DNA of 64,000 bases from Caprimulgus europaeus (Eukaryota; Chordata; Aves; Caprimulgiformes; Caprimulgidae). The notes beneath the pieces were generated by a model. It had not been told where the DNA came from, did no database searches, and was given only the letters and a program-made list of their open reading frames with translations. This document shows positions 1 to 9,145 of this stretch, piece after piece. Each line of letters begins with the position of its first letter. The stretch's first letter is position 1. The translations under genes and the position numbers were made by a program. The DNA lies in the NCBI GenBank assembly GCA_907165065.1, contig OU015528.1, positions 74,381,474-74,445,473 of the forward strand, read 5' to 3'.

Positions 1-428
1 CAGGCGGGAAAGCGACCTCTTCTCCAGTCCCAGCCAGGTCATGGACATGAGGCTTTTGGTACAAAAGGTTTGGTGCTTTCATCAGTGACAGCCTTTTGCC
101 CACTGGAGCAAAAGCATGGGTCTCTCCAATGCTTTATGCAGTTCAGCAGAGCTTTGATAATAGGGTTTGAAGGCTGGTTAGCTGCTGTATTCATCTGTAA
201 TAAGGCAGCTACAAAGTCAAGGTGTGCAATTATTAATGTGGTCACTAGCAAAGTGCTTAGGGGAAAAAAACAAGGCAACTACCAGGCAATTGCATGAAAT
301 AGAGACAGATGAAAAATGAGCCCCAAAAGGTAAATACTCTGAGAAGGAAAGGGTGGGTGTGAGCTCCTGAGGATCGCTGGATTCAGAAACACTAGTAGGT
401 GAACCTCGCCTGACATGCTTGTTTCTTC

Positions 429-574
429 CCTGGCCTTAGGGAAGTTACTTAAATCTCTGGTTTTATCTCCACCAGTTTTCTAAATTGAAGTTGTAATACC
501 TGCCCACCTGCACACCTTTCAAAAGAATATTGTGAAGCTCTATTTGTAAACTTCTCAGGAAATAGCATATGCCA
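429..574 (+). repeat. MIR-like CORE-SINE relic (sense)
   Basis: The order of phrases follows the 3' half of the MIR consensus as I remember it: a 'cttagggaagttacttaa' block, then a decayed 'cctcagtttcctcatctgtaaaatg' block, then 'gtaatacctgcccacc', 'attgtgaagctc' and 'aatagcatatgcca'. Divergence is high, as expected for an element that stopped moving before the main amniote groups split. The 5' tRNA-like part is not recognisable. The assignment rests on recalled consensus, not on a search. Confidence 0.5.
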
Positions 575-914
575 AATTCTTGCAGTACACAGCAAAATCT
601 ATAAAAAAAATAGGGCTGGAAGGTGCTCAGGCTCAGAGACAAAATAGGCACATTTGCACTGTTCACAGTAGGACTTTGTCCAAACTGTTCTCAATATTCT
701 CAGCATGGGAGATTCCCCCAGGTAACCAGCTCGTCTCCCACTGCTTAACTAGTCTTATGGTTAAAGAGGGTCTCCTAATGCCCACCTCATTTCTCTCTGC
801 AGAGTAAGCCAGATTGTCCTTCTCATGCAATTAATCCCAACCTACCTACCACCTTTTTATGACAAATTGCTTCACAAGCCCTCAGCCTTCACTTTCTGCA
901 CCATGGAAACCTAC

Positions 915-1210
915 ATCTTTTAACCTCCCTACACTGGTCATATTTTCTAAACCGTAATCATTCTTATTGCCCTCTTCCAGGAACTGTCCAATAATTTCTT
1001 AGAAGGTGGTGAACAAACATGGGCACATTGTCCAGGTCACAGAGATGTTTGCTACACCCCGGCCACATCCCTCAGATAATATTTGCCTTTTTTTTTTTTT
1101 TTTTCAATACAGCATCATGCTGTTGATTCAAGTGCAGTTTGAGATTCAAAACACTACAATCTAAATTAAATTCTACATGGCCTGGAGGTTTACCCCACCA
1201 CTAAGTTCCT
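915..1210 (-). mobile_element. Old CR1/L3-type LINE relic, antisense
   Basis: Read on the + strand, this follows the antisense of a CR1/L3 reverse transcriptase region: 'tcattcttattgccctcttcc', a decayed 'aactgtccaat' block, then 'atatttgcc' and a T-rich run, 'cagcatcatgctgttgattca' and 'gattcaaaacactacaatc'. The last parts correspond to the usual antisense phrase about 'gcatcacattgttgactcat'. A run of about 18 T at 1088-1105 lies inside it. Both ends are eroded and no frame is open, so it is a fossil. The strand is the better supported part of the call. Confidence 0.55.
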
Positions 1211-2897
1211 GCCTTTTATTGTTGTGAAACCTTTCACATCTTTTCTAATTTGCCAACCTCCAATATTTTTCTATCCACATGTATCCACATGCCAATTTTT
1301 ACCAGCAAAGTGTTAAATTTAACATGAAATGCTACTATTACTACAGGTTTACTTTAACCATCCTATAAAAATTAATATAAAATAAAAGCCCTGCCATAAA
1401 GTGCTTTAAAACCCCATGAGCAGAACATTCATTTCAGATACATTTTATAGGGTTTTAGAACGATTTCAACAAACCCCTATGAATTTAGGTCTAAATCTTT
1501 AGCTTGTGTAAGTTGCTGTATCTGCTTTGACTTCATTGCAGCCACACCAGTTCACAGCAAGCGAAGAGTCAGTCTTTAATCTGTACTGTAAGCCATAGGA
1601 ATTGTGCTTCTCAGGGCTGACTGAGACACTACACTTTGGACCAGATCTTCTCACACCTCACAAGCCTTATGCGTGCAAGGAGGAAGGAGCATAAGTGATG
1701 GGAGTAGATGGCCTCTTTGCATCTCTGAAGTGTGACCTGGATTTCTCTTTTCCAAGATAAATAATAAAAAGCCTGCACAGAAATGCAGTTAAAAGCCCCT
1801 CTGTTTCAAGCATGAAAAACAGAGGTATCTTCCAAGTCCTCAGTGCTGTAAATAGTTACATGAGGTGCTGATATTTTAGTGCTGACCACCAGATGCAGGT
1901 CTAGCTTGTGGCCAAAGAGCAACTCCAGATCCCACACCAAGACTGGTTGCAGACCTTCTTATTACACTTCCAGTGGCTCCATTGCACCAAACGACAGCAG
2001 GTGCCAACATTCAGTCTTTGATCCAAGCCCAGACTTCTGCTTGGCTCGTGTAAGGCATTGCATGCTGGGACGTATAGTCCTTGCTGGATAATTAAGGGAA
2101 AAGATGGACACAATTTGGTAAATCACCCATAAATTAAGCCCAACACAACAGCCAGTGCAACACTTAATTGAGGAAAATTTGGCTCTCACCCTTGTTCCAT
2201 GTGAATCTACCAAATACCTTGCATATTGATTATTTACTAATCAGGAAATGTACTTTAGCAAGTTTATTCCTGTATAAACATCTCTGGTGTGCAGATGCCT
2301 TAAAGTAGGCTACATTGCTACCAATTGTATTTTTAATTACTCTGTTTAGAGAGTCTCATTGATCTAATCAGAGCTAAATAAGCCCCATGGTACTTCCCAT
2401 AGTAAAGTTTACTGAGGATGTGTTTCTTTAATTTGCTATAATGAAACCTTCTGCTGTGCTGTCACCGGTCAAATGCAATGCCAGTGAGCAGAGGGGGATG
2501 CTCCACGCTTTAATAAATTTCTTGTTATTTCTGCAGTTCAGAAATCCCATCACCCAGGCAGTAGGAAAGCAGCTGGGTGACATTATCAGTAATTGCTTAA
2601 TATTGTCATTGCATTTGCTTACAAGAAAAAAAAGCCACAGACTATCAATCAGCCGACAGAATATTCATAGTCTATGATAATAGTAAGTGCTTTTTGAATG
2701 TCATGGCAACAGTCACACAAGCAACGTGATCTTGTACTTGATTACTTCCTGCTGCATTCCTGATAGTGTCCATATTGCTCCATTAATTTTGCTCTCTTTT
2801 TTTTTTTTCAAATCTCATTTGTGTTTGGCAAGTGAGCAAGATACACAGCACCTTTTCCCAGAGACTCCCAGTGAGCAGGACCTCTTGGGGTATCTGT
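1211..2897. other. Unique non-coding stretch
   Basis: No recognisable gene or repeat. There is an 11-base direct repeat 'tatccacatg' near 1270. Positions 2560-2690 are AT-rich and unusually low in simple repeats, with 'tatcaatca', 'attgcattt' and 'cagtaattgcttaat' blocks. That texture is common in conserved vertebrate enhancers but is not proof of one. Confidence 0.4.
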
Positions 2898-2961
2898 AGC
2901 TCTTCTACAGCCTAGATACGTCCTATACAAGCTCTTCTGTAGCCTAGATATGCCCTCTATT
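2898..2961. repeat. 32-base tandem duplication
   Basis: Two adjacent 32-base units, 2898-2929 and 2930-2961. Both start 'agctcttct' and share 'agcctagata' in register. The copies differ at only a handful of positions, so this is a fairly recent local duplication. Confidence 0.8.
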
Positions 2962-4683
2962 TGACCCAGCATTCCTGAGTGCATTTTAGGAATTATGTCT
3001 GGATTATTACAGCAGGTAATCTCTGAAATCAGATTTGAGACTGACTTGTGAAAAAGAGTTAGAATAATCTCATTAAATAATTTGTTGGAAGGGCTTTTCA
3101 GACAAGGGGAGATAAATTGCTTTGTCTAAGACACATCTGGACTCATTCTCTGTTTGCCCTAGTGGCCTGTGTTTTTCAATTGCTTTATCTCATTCATACT
3201 TTTGGGTTCATGGCTTTTAAAGGCCAGAAAAAATTAGGAACATTTAATCTTCAGCAATAGAAACTCATCCAGTGATTTCTGTATCAAGTCCATAACTTGA
3301 GCAGTGGCACATATTTTTAGAAAGAGCTGCTTAGGGGGCTGCAGCTGGTTTGTGAGCTACTATATCCCCTAACAAGTTGTTGTAGATATTAGTAACCATT
3401 TTTCTTAAACAACAAAAAACCCAACAAAATTAAACAAGAGTGAAAAACTGAGATCTTGAAGTCTGAATTTGTCCATTCTCAACTGCTGTCCCTTAGAGTT
3501 CATTAGAACTTTTACTTCAGCTTGAAGAGCTAAGTCCCATGTAAAATCTCCTCATGCAAGTGCTAATAGGTCATAACTGAGTTATCACTTAAACTTTCCA
3601 AGGATAAACTACTTCAGATAAATTGGTTTGATGAAAGTGAAAAGTTCTGATGGGACAAAGGAATCTGAACTCAAGTGACACATCTTCTAGGCTACCAATT
3701 GGACAATTTCTAGTACAGCAGAGACCTGAACTTCAGGGTCCCAGGTGAGTATACTCTGATACAAAGGTGCAAAGGAGTAAAGGGACTACCAGGAAAGGAC
3801 TTTGAAGCATTTCTTTAGGGCACTTGAACCAACAGCCCAGTTCAGCCATCACCCACCACAAATTATCCCTGCCAATGCAACTTTTTTAGGTCAATCTGCC
3901 TTTTTAATCTATCGTAAGTACTTTAACTACTTTGATAATTTTGGTGTAATACCTTGGATATTCTCCTCTTTCTTTTTTTTTCCTTTTTTTTTTTTAATAA
4001 AATAAAATAAAGAAACACAACATTTGACCAGGAAAGCAATGGGAATAAGTAGCCTGGTCTGTCTTGAAAGAAGACAATTCCAACTTCTGGTTTGACCTTT
4101 TCATTTAATTCCCAGTGCTATTAGATCCTCTTTATGTCATTTTTTATTTAGTCCTCACATACTTGAGTTTCTTGACGACTGTAGTAGAAATAATGGTGAT
4201 GTTGTGGGCATTTGGTTGATACCTGTAGGCCACCTCTGAGGCAAGTGGCCACTCACATGATGATGTCCAAGGAATCTGCTTCTCCTCTGCCAATGGATTA
4301 TATAGTTGTATTATTTATAAAGTGCTTTGATAGGCTCGTTTACCAGGAGCTAAGTAACAGCAAGGCCTTTGAGATGCTTGTCAGAGGTTACTACATTAAG
4401 TTTACAAGTGAAAATCAAACTGCCTGGCTTCAAAGAGGTTTAGCTGGTGTAAATTAACCTGTATTTTAGAAGTTCTGGAGCAGATGTCATACTTTGCCCT
4501 GGAGATCTCATTACTGCTCAAATGTATGTGCAAATTTTGCCACATTAACAAAGCAACGGGGGCCCCCTCCCCCACAAAGCAGAATTAGCTGCTGGTGTCT
4601 GTAGTCATTTTTGTCAAAAACCTTTTGAAAGCCTGCGTGAGGAGAGGAGGAGGGAAAGTTCAGGAAAAGCCAGTATCTGTCTT

Positions 4684-4782
4684 TATTAATTACAGGATGA
4701 TTAATTATTTAATCTGCCCAGATATCTGTATGCACAACTCGACTGATTCTCATTTATCAGGTTTTAGGCATCATTAATCAAG
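4684..4782. promoter_or_regulatory. Candidate conserved enhancer patch rich in TAAT cores
   Basis: Within about 100 bases there are two TAATTA palindromes ('attaattaca', 'gattaattatt') plus 'tttaatctg', 'cattaatcaa' and 'agatatct'. Clusters of TAAT homeodomain cores in otherwise repeat-free sequence are typical of developmental enhancers in gene deserts. This is inferred from base composition and motif density only; conservation was not measured. Confidence 0.25.
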
Positions 4783-5509
4783 GGAAGTTTTAAATGTGAA
4801 GGAAGACAGGTTGATTTAAGGTGCTGCGTTATGGTGACCCCTCTAGCACATGTGCTGCCCACCCACAACTCCTGGGTCATTGATCATGGCAACGGCTGGC
4901 CCTGCCTCCTGCCAACAAGCACCCAGCATTTGGGACACTCCATGATTTGCTTTGGGCTCCTCCAGGGCATCTTCTCCAAATTTTGGCATGAAGTTTGAAA
5001 CTCACGATGGGCTCAAGTGAAAGTGTGAGCTAGATAGCAAGGGAGGGCCTGGAAACAGTAGTGACTTAGGGCAGCTGAAGAGAGCTTGCCCTGCTTCAGC
5101 TGAGACTGTGATGGTGCCTTTTCTGGGACCGTCTTCTGAGGTGGTGCACAGTTCTCTGGAGCACTGGATGATGCCTTAGCTTAACCCTCCTCCATCATGG
5201 TTATTACCTCGGGAAGTGCATGCAAGTTTCCAGCACGCACACAGTTGCTCAGAAGATGCTCAGTAATTTGTCATGCTGCCACAAGGCTGATTATATCTAC
5301 TCAGCTCCTGGATTCCACTTCCAAGCAGAAATCATTTGCCTACCTACTTCAAACTCTAGGCAAGACCCAGGTTTGGAGTTCAGGAGTGTGAGGAACAAGC
5401 ACACATAGAGAATAAAGTGTCCTACTTTGCCTGAGTGCTCTTCTCCAGGTGAACGAGGGTGTGAGGAAGAGGTAGGTGGATGTTAGCTCCAACCTGGGCA
5501 CAGATTCGG

Positions 5510-5557
5510 TTTTTTCTTTTTTTTTTTTCTTTTTTTTTTCTTTTTTCCCTCTCCACC
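5510..5557 (+). repeat. Polypyrimidine tract (T/C)
   Basis: About 48 bases of T with three single C interruptions, ending in 'ccctctcc'. The opposite strand is pure purine. A simple low-complexity tract, not obviously the tail of a retroposed copy. Confidence 0.85.
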
Positions 5558-7063
5558 TTCTGCTTAGGACTTGGAAAGTGCCAGTTTATCAGACTGCAGT
5601 TGCCAAGTCCCATAATTTTAGAATGAACCTTATGTTATTGGAATTGGTTTTAGATCCTTAGCTCCCGGAGTCAGGTGATATGGGAAGTCAGTTGCCAGAC
5701 TTAATTTTAAAGCACATTCTAGCTTTCGTGATTGCTAAGATCTTAACAGCAAAACCCAAAGGATTATTACAGGCTTAAAAGTTAGATGGCATATAAAAAC
5801 ATTAATTTTTATTTTTTATGTATTAATTTTTCCTGATTTATGATGAATGTCAATGACTTAGGGTATGCAGAAATACTATCTAACCATTGAGTCAAGGTAT
5901 CTGGAGCCTTTGAACACTGCTTTTTCATGGCAGAAGCTTCTCATCACCAGGGCTGTATATCCACATGCTGCAGAGTTGGCTTGTTTACTGCGGTGTGGCC
6001 ATACCTGGCACTGGCTTTGCCAACCTCTTCAAATCATCTCTGTTCAAAAAATGCAGTTGAATAGCAAGGAAGTCTTACAGATCTATTCAGGTTTTATATT
6101 AGAATAAGGAAATTAGTGGCTGAGTTTTAATCCTTGTTCCAGCCCTTGGTGGCAGAGCATGAACAATGCTCTACAGCCTCAAATCCACCTGCTCTGCCAC
6201 CTCACAGAGATTTCTGTTACTGGAGAAAAGACAAGAGCCTCAGACTCATTAGCCATGGCAGTATCCTGCACATTGAACATACCCACACGGCCAATCTCCA
6301 GGCATGATGCTAGCAGCAGAAGGATGTGTGTCCTGTTTGTCAGGACAAGCAAGGATAATTTTCCCTTCTAAGGAGAGTTAAAGATCACCTTTCATTAGTG
6401 TATTGACAGCAAGTAAGGTGTCCTCCTGTCATAATGATGAGGGAAGTGTGGCTTGTGTCAGCCAAGGACTCTGTAGACCACGGGATCCCATTACAAATGA
6501 TTCCTGAGGCTTTGTTAAGACTCATTTTATTTTAGACTTTTTCTTTCTAAGGAAAACCTCCCTCTTTCTTCTGCACACATCTCCTTTTCAGGAACAACGG
6601 CATTAGCCATCACTGCAGTGTTATTTCACTGAAGTTACTCAAGTATCACTTCTGTACCCAAAATGCACAGGGCTCTTTAGATGCCATGAGACAATGGTAT
6701 GGCTACTACAGGTATGGACAGACAAGAGCTGGTCTCCAGCAAATACCGGCTCTCCACCGTCCCCACTCCATCCAGTACAACACAATAAGGGACCATGGAC
6801 TATTTCTGTAGAATAATTGCCATCCTGTTTGGGATGAAGGGATTGAGAGCAGCCCTGCGGAGAAGCACTTGGGGGTACTGGTGGATGAAAAGTTGGACGT
6901 GAGCTGGCAATGTGTGCTTGCAACCTAGAAGGTCAAACATACCCTGGGCTGCATCAAGAGGAGTGTGGCCAGCAGGTCAAGGAAGGTGACTCTGCCCCTC
7001 TACTCTGCTCTGGTGACACTCCACCTGCAGTACTGCATCCAGCTCTGGAGTCCTCAGCACAGG

Positions 7064-7124
7064 GAATCATAGAATCATAGAATCATAGAATCATAGAATC
7101 ATAGAATTATAGAATCATAGATTG
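7064..7124 (-). repeat. Antisense CR1 tail array (GAATCATA)n inside a CR1
   Basis: Seven units of GAATCATA, one with a C-to-T change ('gaattata'), then 'gattgg'. The motif is the reverse complement of the CR1 3' tail. It sits between outer CR1 phrases that are normally contiguous: '...agtcctcagcacaggg' before it and 'aagacatggacctgttgg' after it. It is either an antisense CR1 insertion so short that it is nearly all tail, or an expanded 8-mer. Confidence 0.8.
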
Positions 7125-7313
7125 GAAGACATGGACCTGTTGGAATGTGTCCAGGGGAGGGCCACAAAAATGATCAGAGGGCTGGAGCACCTCTGCTATG
7201 ACAGGCTGAGAGAATTGGGGTTGTTCAGCCTGGAGAAAAGAAGGCTCCAGGGACACCTTGTTTTGGCCTTTCAATACTTAAAGAGGGCCTATAAGAAAGA
7301 TGGGGACAAGCTT

Positions 7314-7390
7314 CTGGCAATGCTAGGTTTATGGTTGGACTAGAAGATCATAATGATCTTTTCCAACCAAACTATTCTATGACTCTATGA
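7314..7390 (+). mobile_element. Short CR1 3' end nested in the outer CR1
   Basis: About 77 bases forming a complete CR1 3' terminus: 'atggttggactagaagatc', 'gatcttttccaacc', and the tail 'attctatgactctatga'. It splits the outer phrase 'gatggggacaagctt ... tttagcagggcc'. The variant wording ('gatcttttccaacc') differs from the outer copy's own 3' end ('ggtcccttccaaccc'), so this is another CR1 subfamily inserted later. Confidence 0.8.
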
Positions 7391-7676
7391 TTTTTAGCAG
7401 GGCCTTTAGGGATAGGAAAAGGAGAAATGGTTTTAAACTAAAAGAGGGTAAATTTAGACTAGATGGAAGGAAAAAAAATTTTACAATGAGGGTGGCGAAA
7501 CACTGGCACAGGTTGCCCAGAGAGGTGGTAGAAGCCCCATCCCTGGAAACATTCAAGGCCAGGTTGGATGAGGCTCTGAGCAACTTGATGTAGTGGAAGA
7601 TGTCCCTGCTCATGGCAGGGGGATTGGACTAGATGACCTTTAAAGGTCCCTTCCAACCCAAACCATTCTATGATTC

Positions 7677-9009
7677 AAAGCCTCACCTATCCCACAGTGA
7701 TTTATGTAGGACCACAGGAGAAAGAACATCAAACCAGGATTCATCTTATTACGAGACACCAAGCTAGGAGCAAAGTGATAGAAGTTCTGTTCCTATTTCT
7801 GCTGCGGTTTTTGTCAAACCACCTAAGCTGCTAGTTTCTCATTCCTGTCAAGGGACGATAACACTTTTTCTCCTAATCTCTATTTATGTAGGTAAATTTT
7901 CATCTTCACTCTACAGATTCCACTTCTGATGTGCATGGACCTAATTTGACCTGGTAACTGCCAACCAATGGACAAGCATCAGAATGTGTCTGTGGAGTAT
8001 TTTCTGACCTCCCTTTCCTTTTTGTGTCTCAGTGATGGACTTGTGAGTCATAAGACTCACCAACAGAGGTTCTTCCCATCATAAAGCTCTAATTGCAAAT
8101 TAACCTTTGTTTGATTCCTTGTAAAAATGTTATTCTCCCTGTAATTGAAAAAGATGGGAGCACAGTAACAAAGCACGTGTTTATTGCTCAGCTTTCTCGG
8201 AATTGTTAAATATTATGTTATCGACTTCTGCCTAACTTGTGATCTAATTAAAAATAGCTCTTTGAATAACGTAATCCGTAGGATTCTCAGGGATTCTATA
8301 AGTAATAATTGGACAGCCAAGATACTTTGACATCTTAGAAATGCTGCTTTTGCATGGAGTTACTATAGCAAGTTTTAGATTTTTAGCTTGAATACAAGTT
8401 CATACTAACGACAAAATTTAACAGTGCTTGTAGCTAAATTATCTTTTGCTGTTAATCATTTCTTTACACTGGCATCACTTTACTTGTCCTAAAAGCATTT
8501 AAATAATGAGGATTGATTTTGCAATTTCTGTGCACGCAAAACTCTCGTGAAATGATTTGAGATTTTTTTTGTACCATCAACTTGCAGGACATTAATGACC
8601 AGATTCAAAGTCTTATGTAATAGTGGGAAGCTTCCTATTGATATCAACTAGTTTTTCATCCAGTCATAATTGAAGAGCAGAGATATTTTTTCTAGTGAAG
8701 TTCTTTCATATGAAATTCCCAATAGATGCCAATAAACTGAGCATGTCAGTTCCTATGGAAAGATCTGAAAAAGCCTTTAGTTAGTTGGGAATGATGCCCG
8801 GTATTTTCCTGCCCCTTTTTGTAGATGCAAGTCAACATGTTTGATGATTAAAAACATCTGTGGGAACAAGTTTTGAGTTTAGTGAGGAAGAAAGAAATAT
8901 TTCAACCCTAAGTTCTCACTGTAATAAACAAGTCTTTTCCTCAGTCTATAATGGACTAGATCAATAAAACAATTGACGGTAACCATGGGAGAAGAAGAAT
9001 AACAGCCTC
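7677..9009. other. Unique AT-rich non-coding stretch
   Basis: No gene or repeat recognised. Positions 8100-8350 look like conserved non-coding sequence: a CACGTG E-box near 8175, a match to the MEF2 consensus YTAWWWWTAR at 8248-8257, and 'ctaatta'. No open frame of interest. Confidence 0.35.
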
Positions 9010-9145
9010 ATTTAGCATTTATAGACTGCTGCTCCTGAAAGACTTTCTAAATGCTTTAATTAAGCATCACAACAAGTCTATGATATACAGTACAGGAAGA
9101 GTTATTATCTGTATTTTACAGGTGGAAATGAGCACAAAAAGATAT
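9010..9145 (-). repeat. MIR-like CORE-SINE relic (antisense)
   Basis: The + strand reads like antisense MIR: 'gcatttatagactgctgct', 'ctaaatgctttaattaagc', 'atcacaacaagtctatgat', then 'ttattatctgtattttacagg' and 'tggaaatgagcac'. The recalled MIR antisense phrases are 'atcctcacaacaaccctatga' and 'attttacagatgaggaaac'. Divergence is high. It is the best preserved of the three MIR candidates in the window. Confidence 0.6.

Larger units (their letters stand above)
2962..6831. other. Unique non-coding stretch with T-rich tracts
   Basis: No gene recognised. It contains a T-rich tract at 3960-3996 running into 'aataaaataaaataaag', and a polypyrimidine tract at 5510-5557. Short open frames here show no family motifs and are of chance length. 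The patch 4684-4782 is listed separately. Confidence 0.4.
6832..7676 (+). mobile_element. CR1 LINE 3' fragment carrying two nested CR1-derived insertions
   Basis: A 5'-truncated, + strand CR1. It starts inside the reverse transcriptase ORF ('gagcagccctgcggagaag', 'cttgggggtactggtgga') and passes through the part encoding 'CIQLW' and '[30 protein letters not shown]'-like residues (the latter near 7150-7240). It ends in the 3' untranslated segment 'ggattggactagatgacc', 'ttccaacccaaaccattc' and a short tail at 7671-7676. The frame is interrupted, so it is dead. The continuity of the outer element is broken twice, at 7064-7124 by an antisense 8-mer array and at 7314-7390 by a second CR1 3' end. 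CR1 encodes an endonuclease and reverse transcriptase and inserts by target-primed reverse transcription, which explains the 5' truncation. Confidence 0.9.

Noticed and set aside
3718-3744. Possible 27-base microexon ending 'cccag|gtgagtat'
   Set aside because: Good donor but a very short segment with a poor acceptor and nothing to splice to.
7064-7124. CRISPR-like array
   Set aside because: The units are contiguous 8-mers without spacers and match the CR1 tail.
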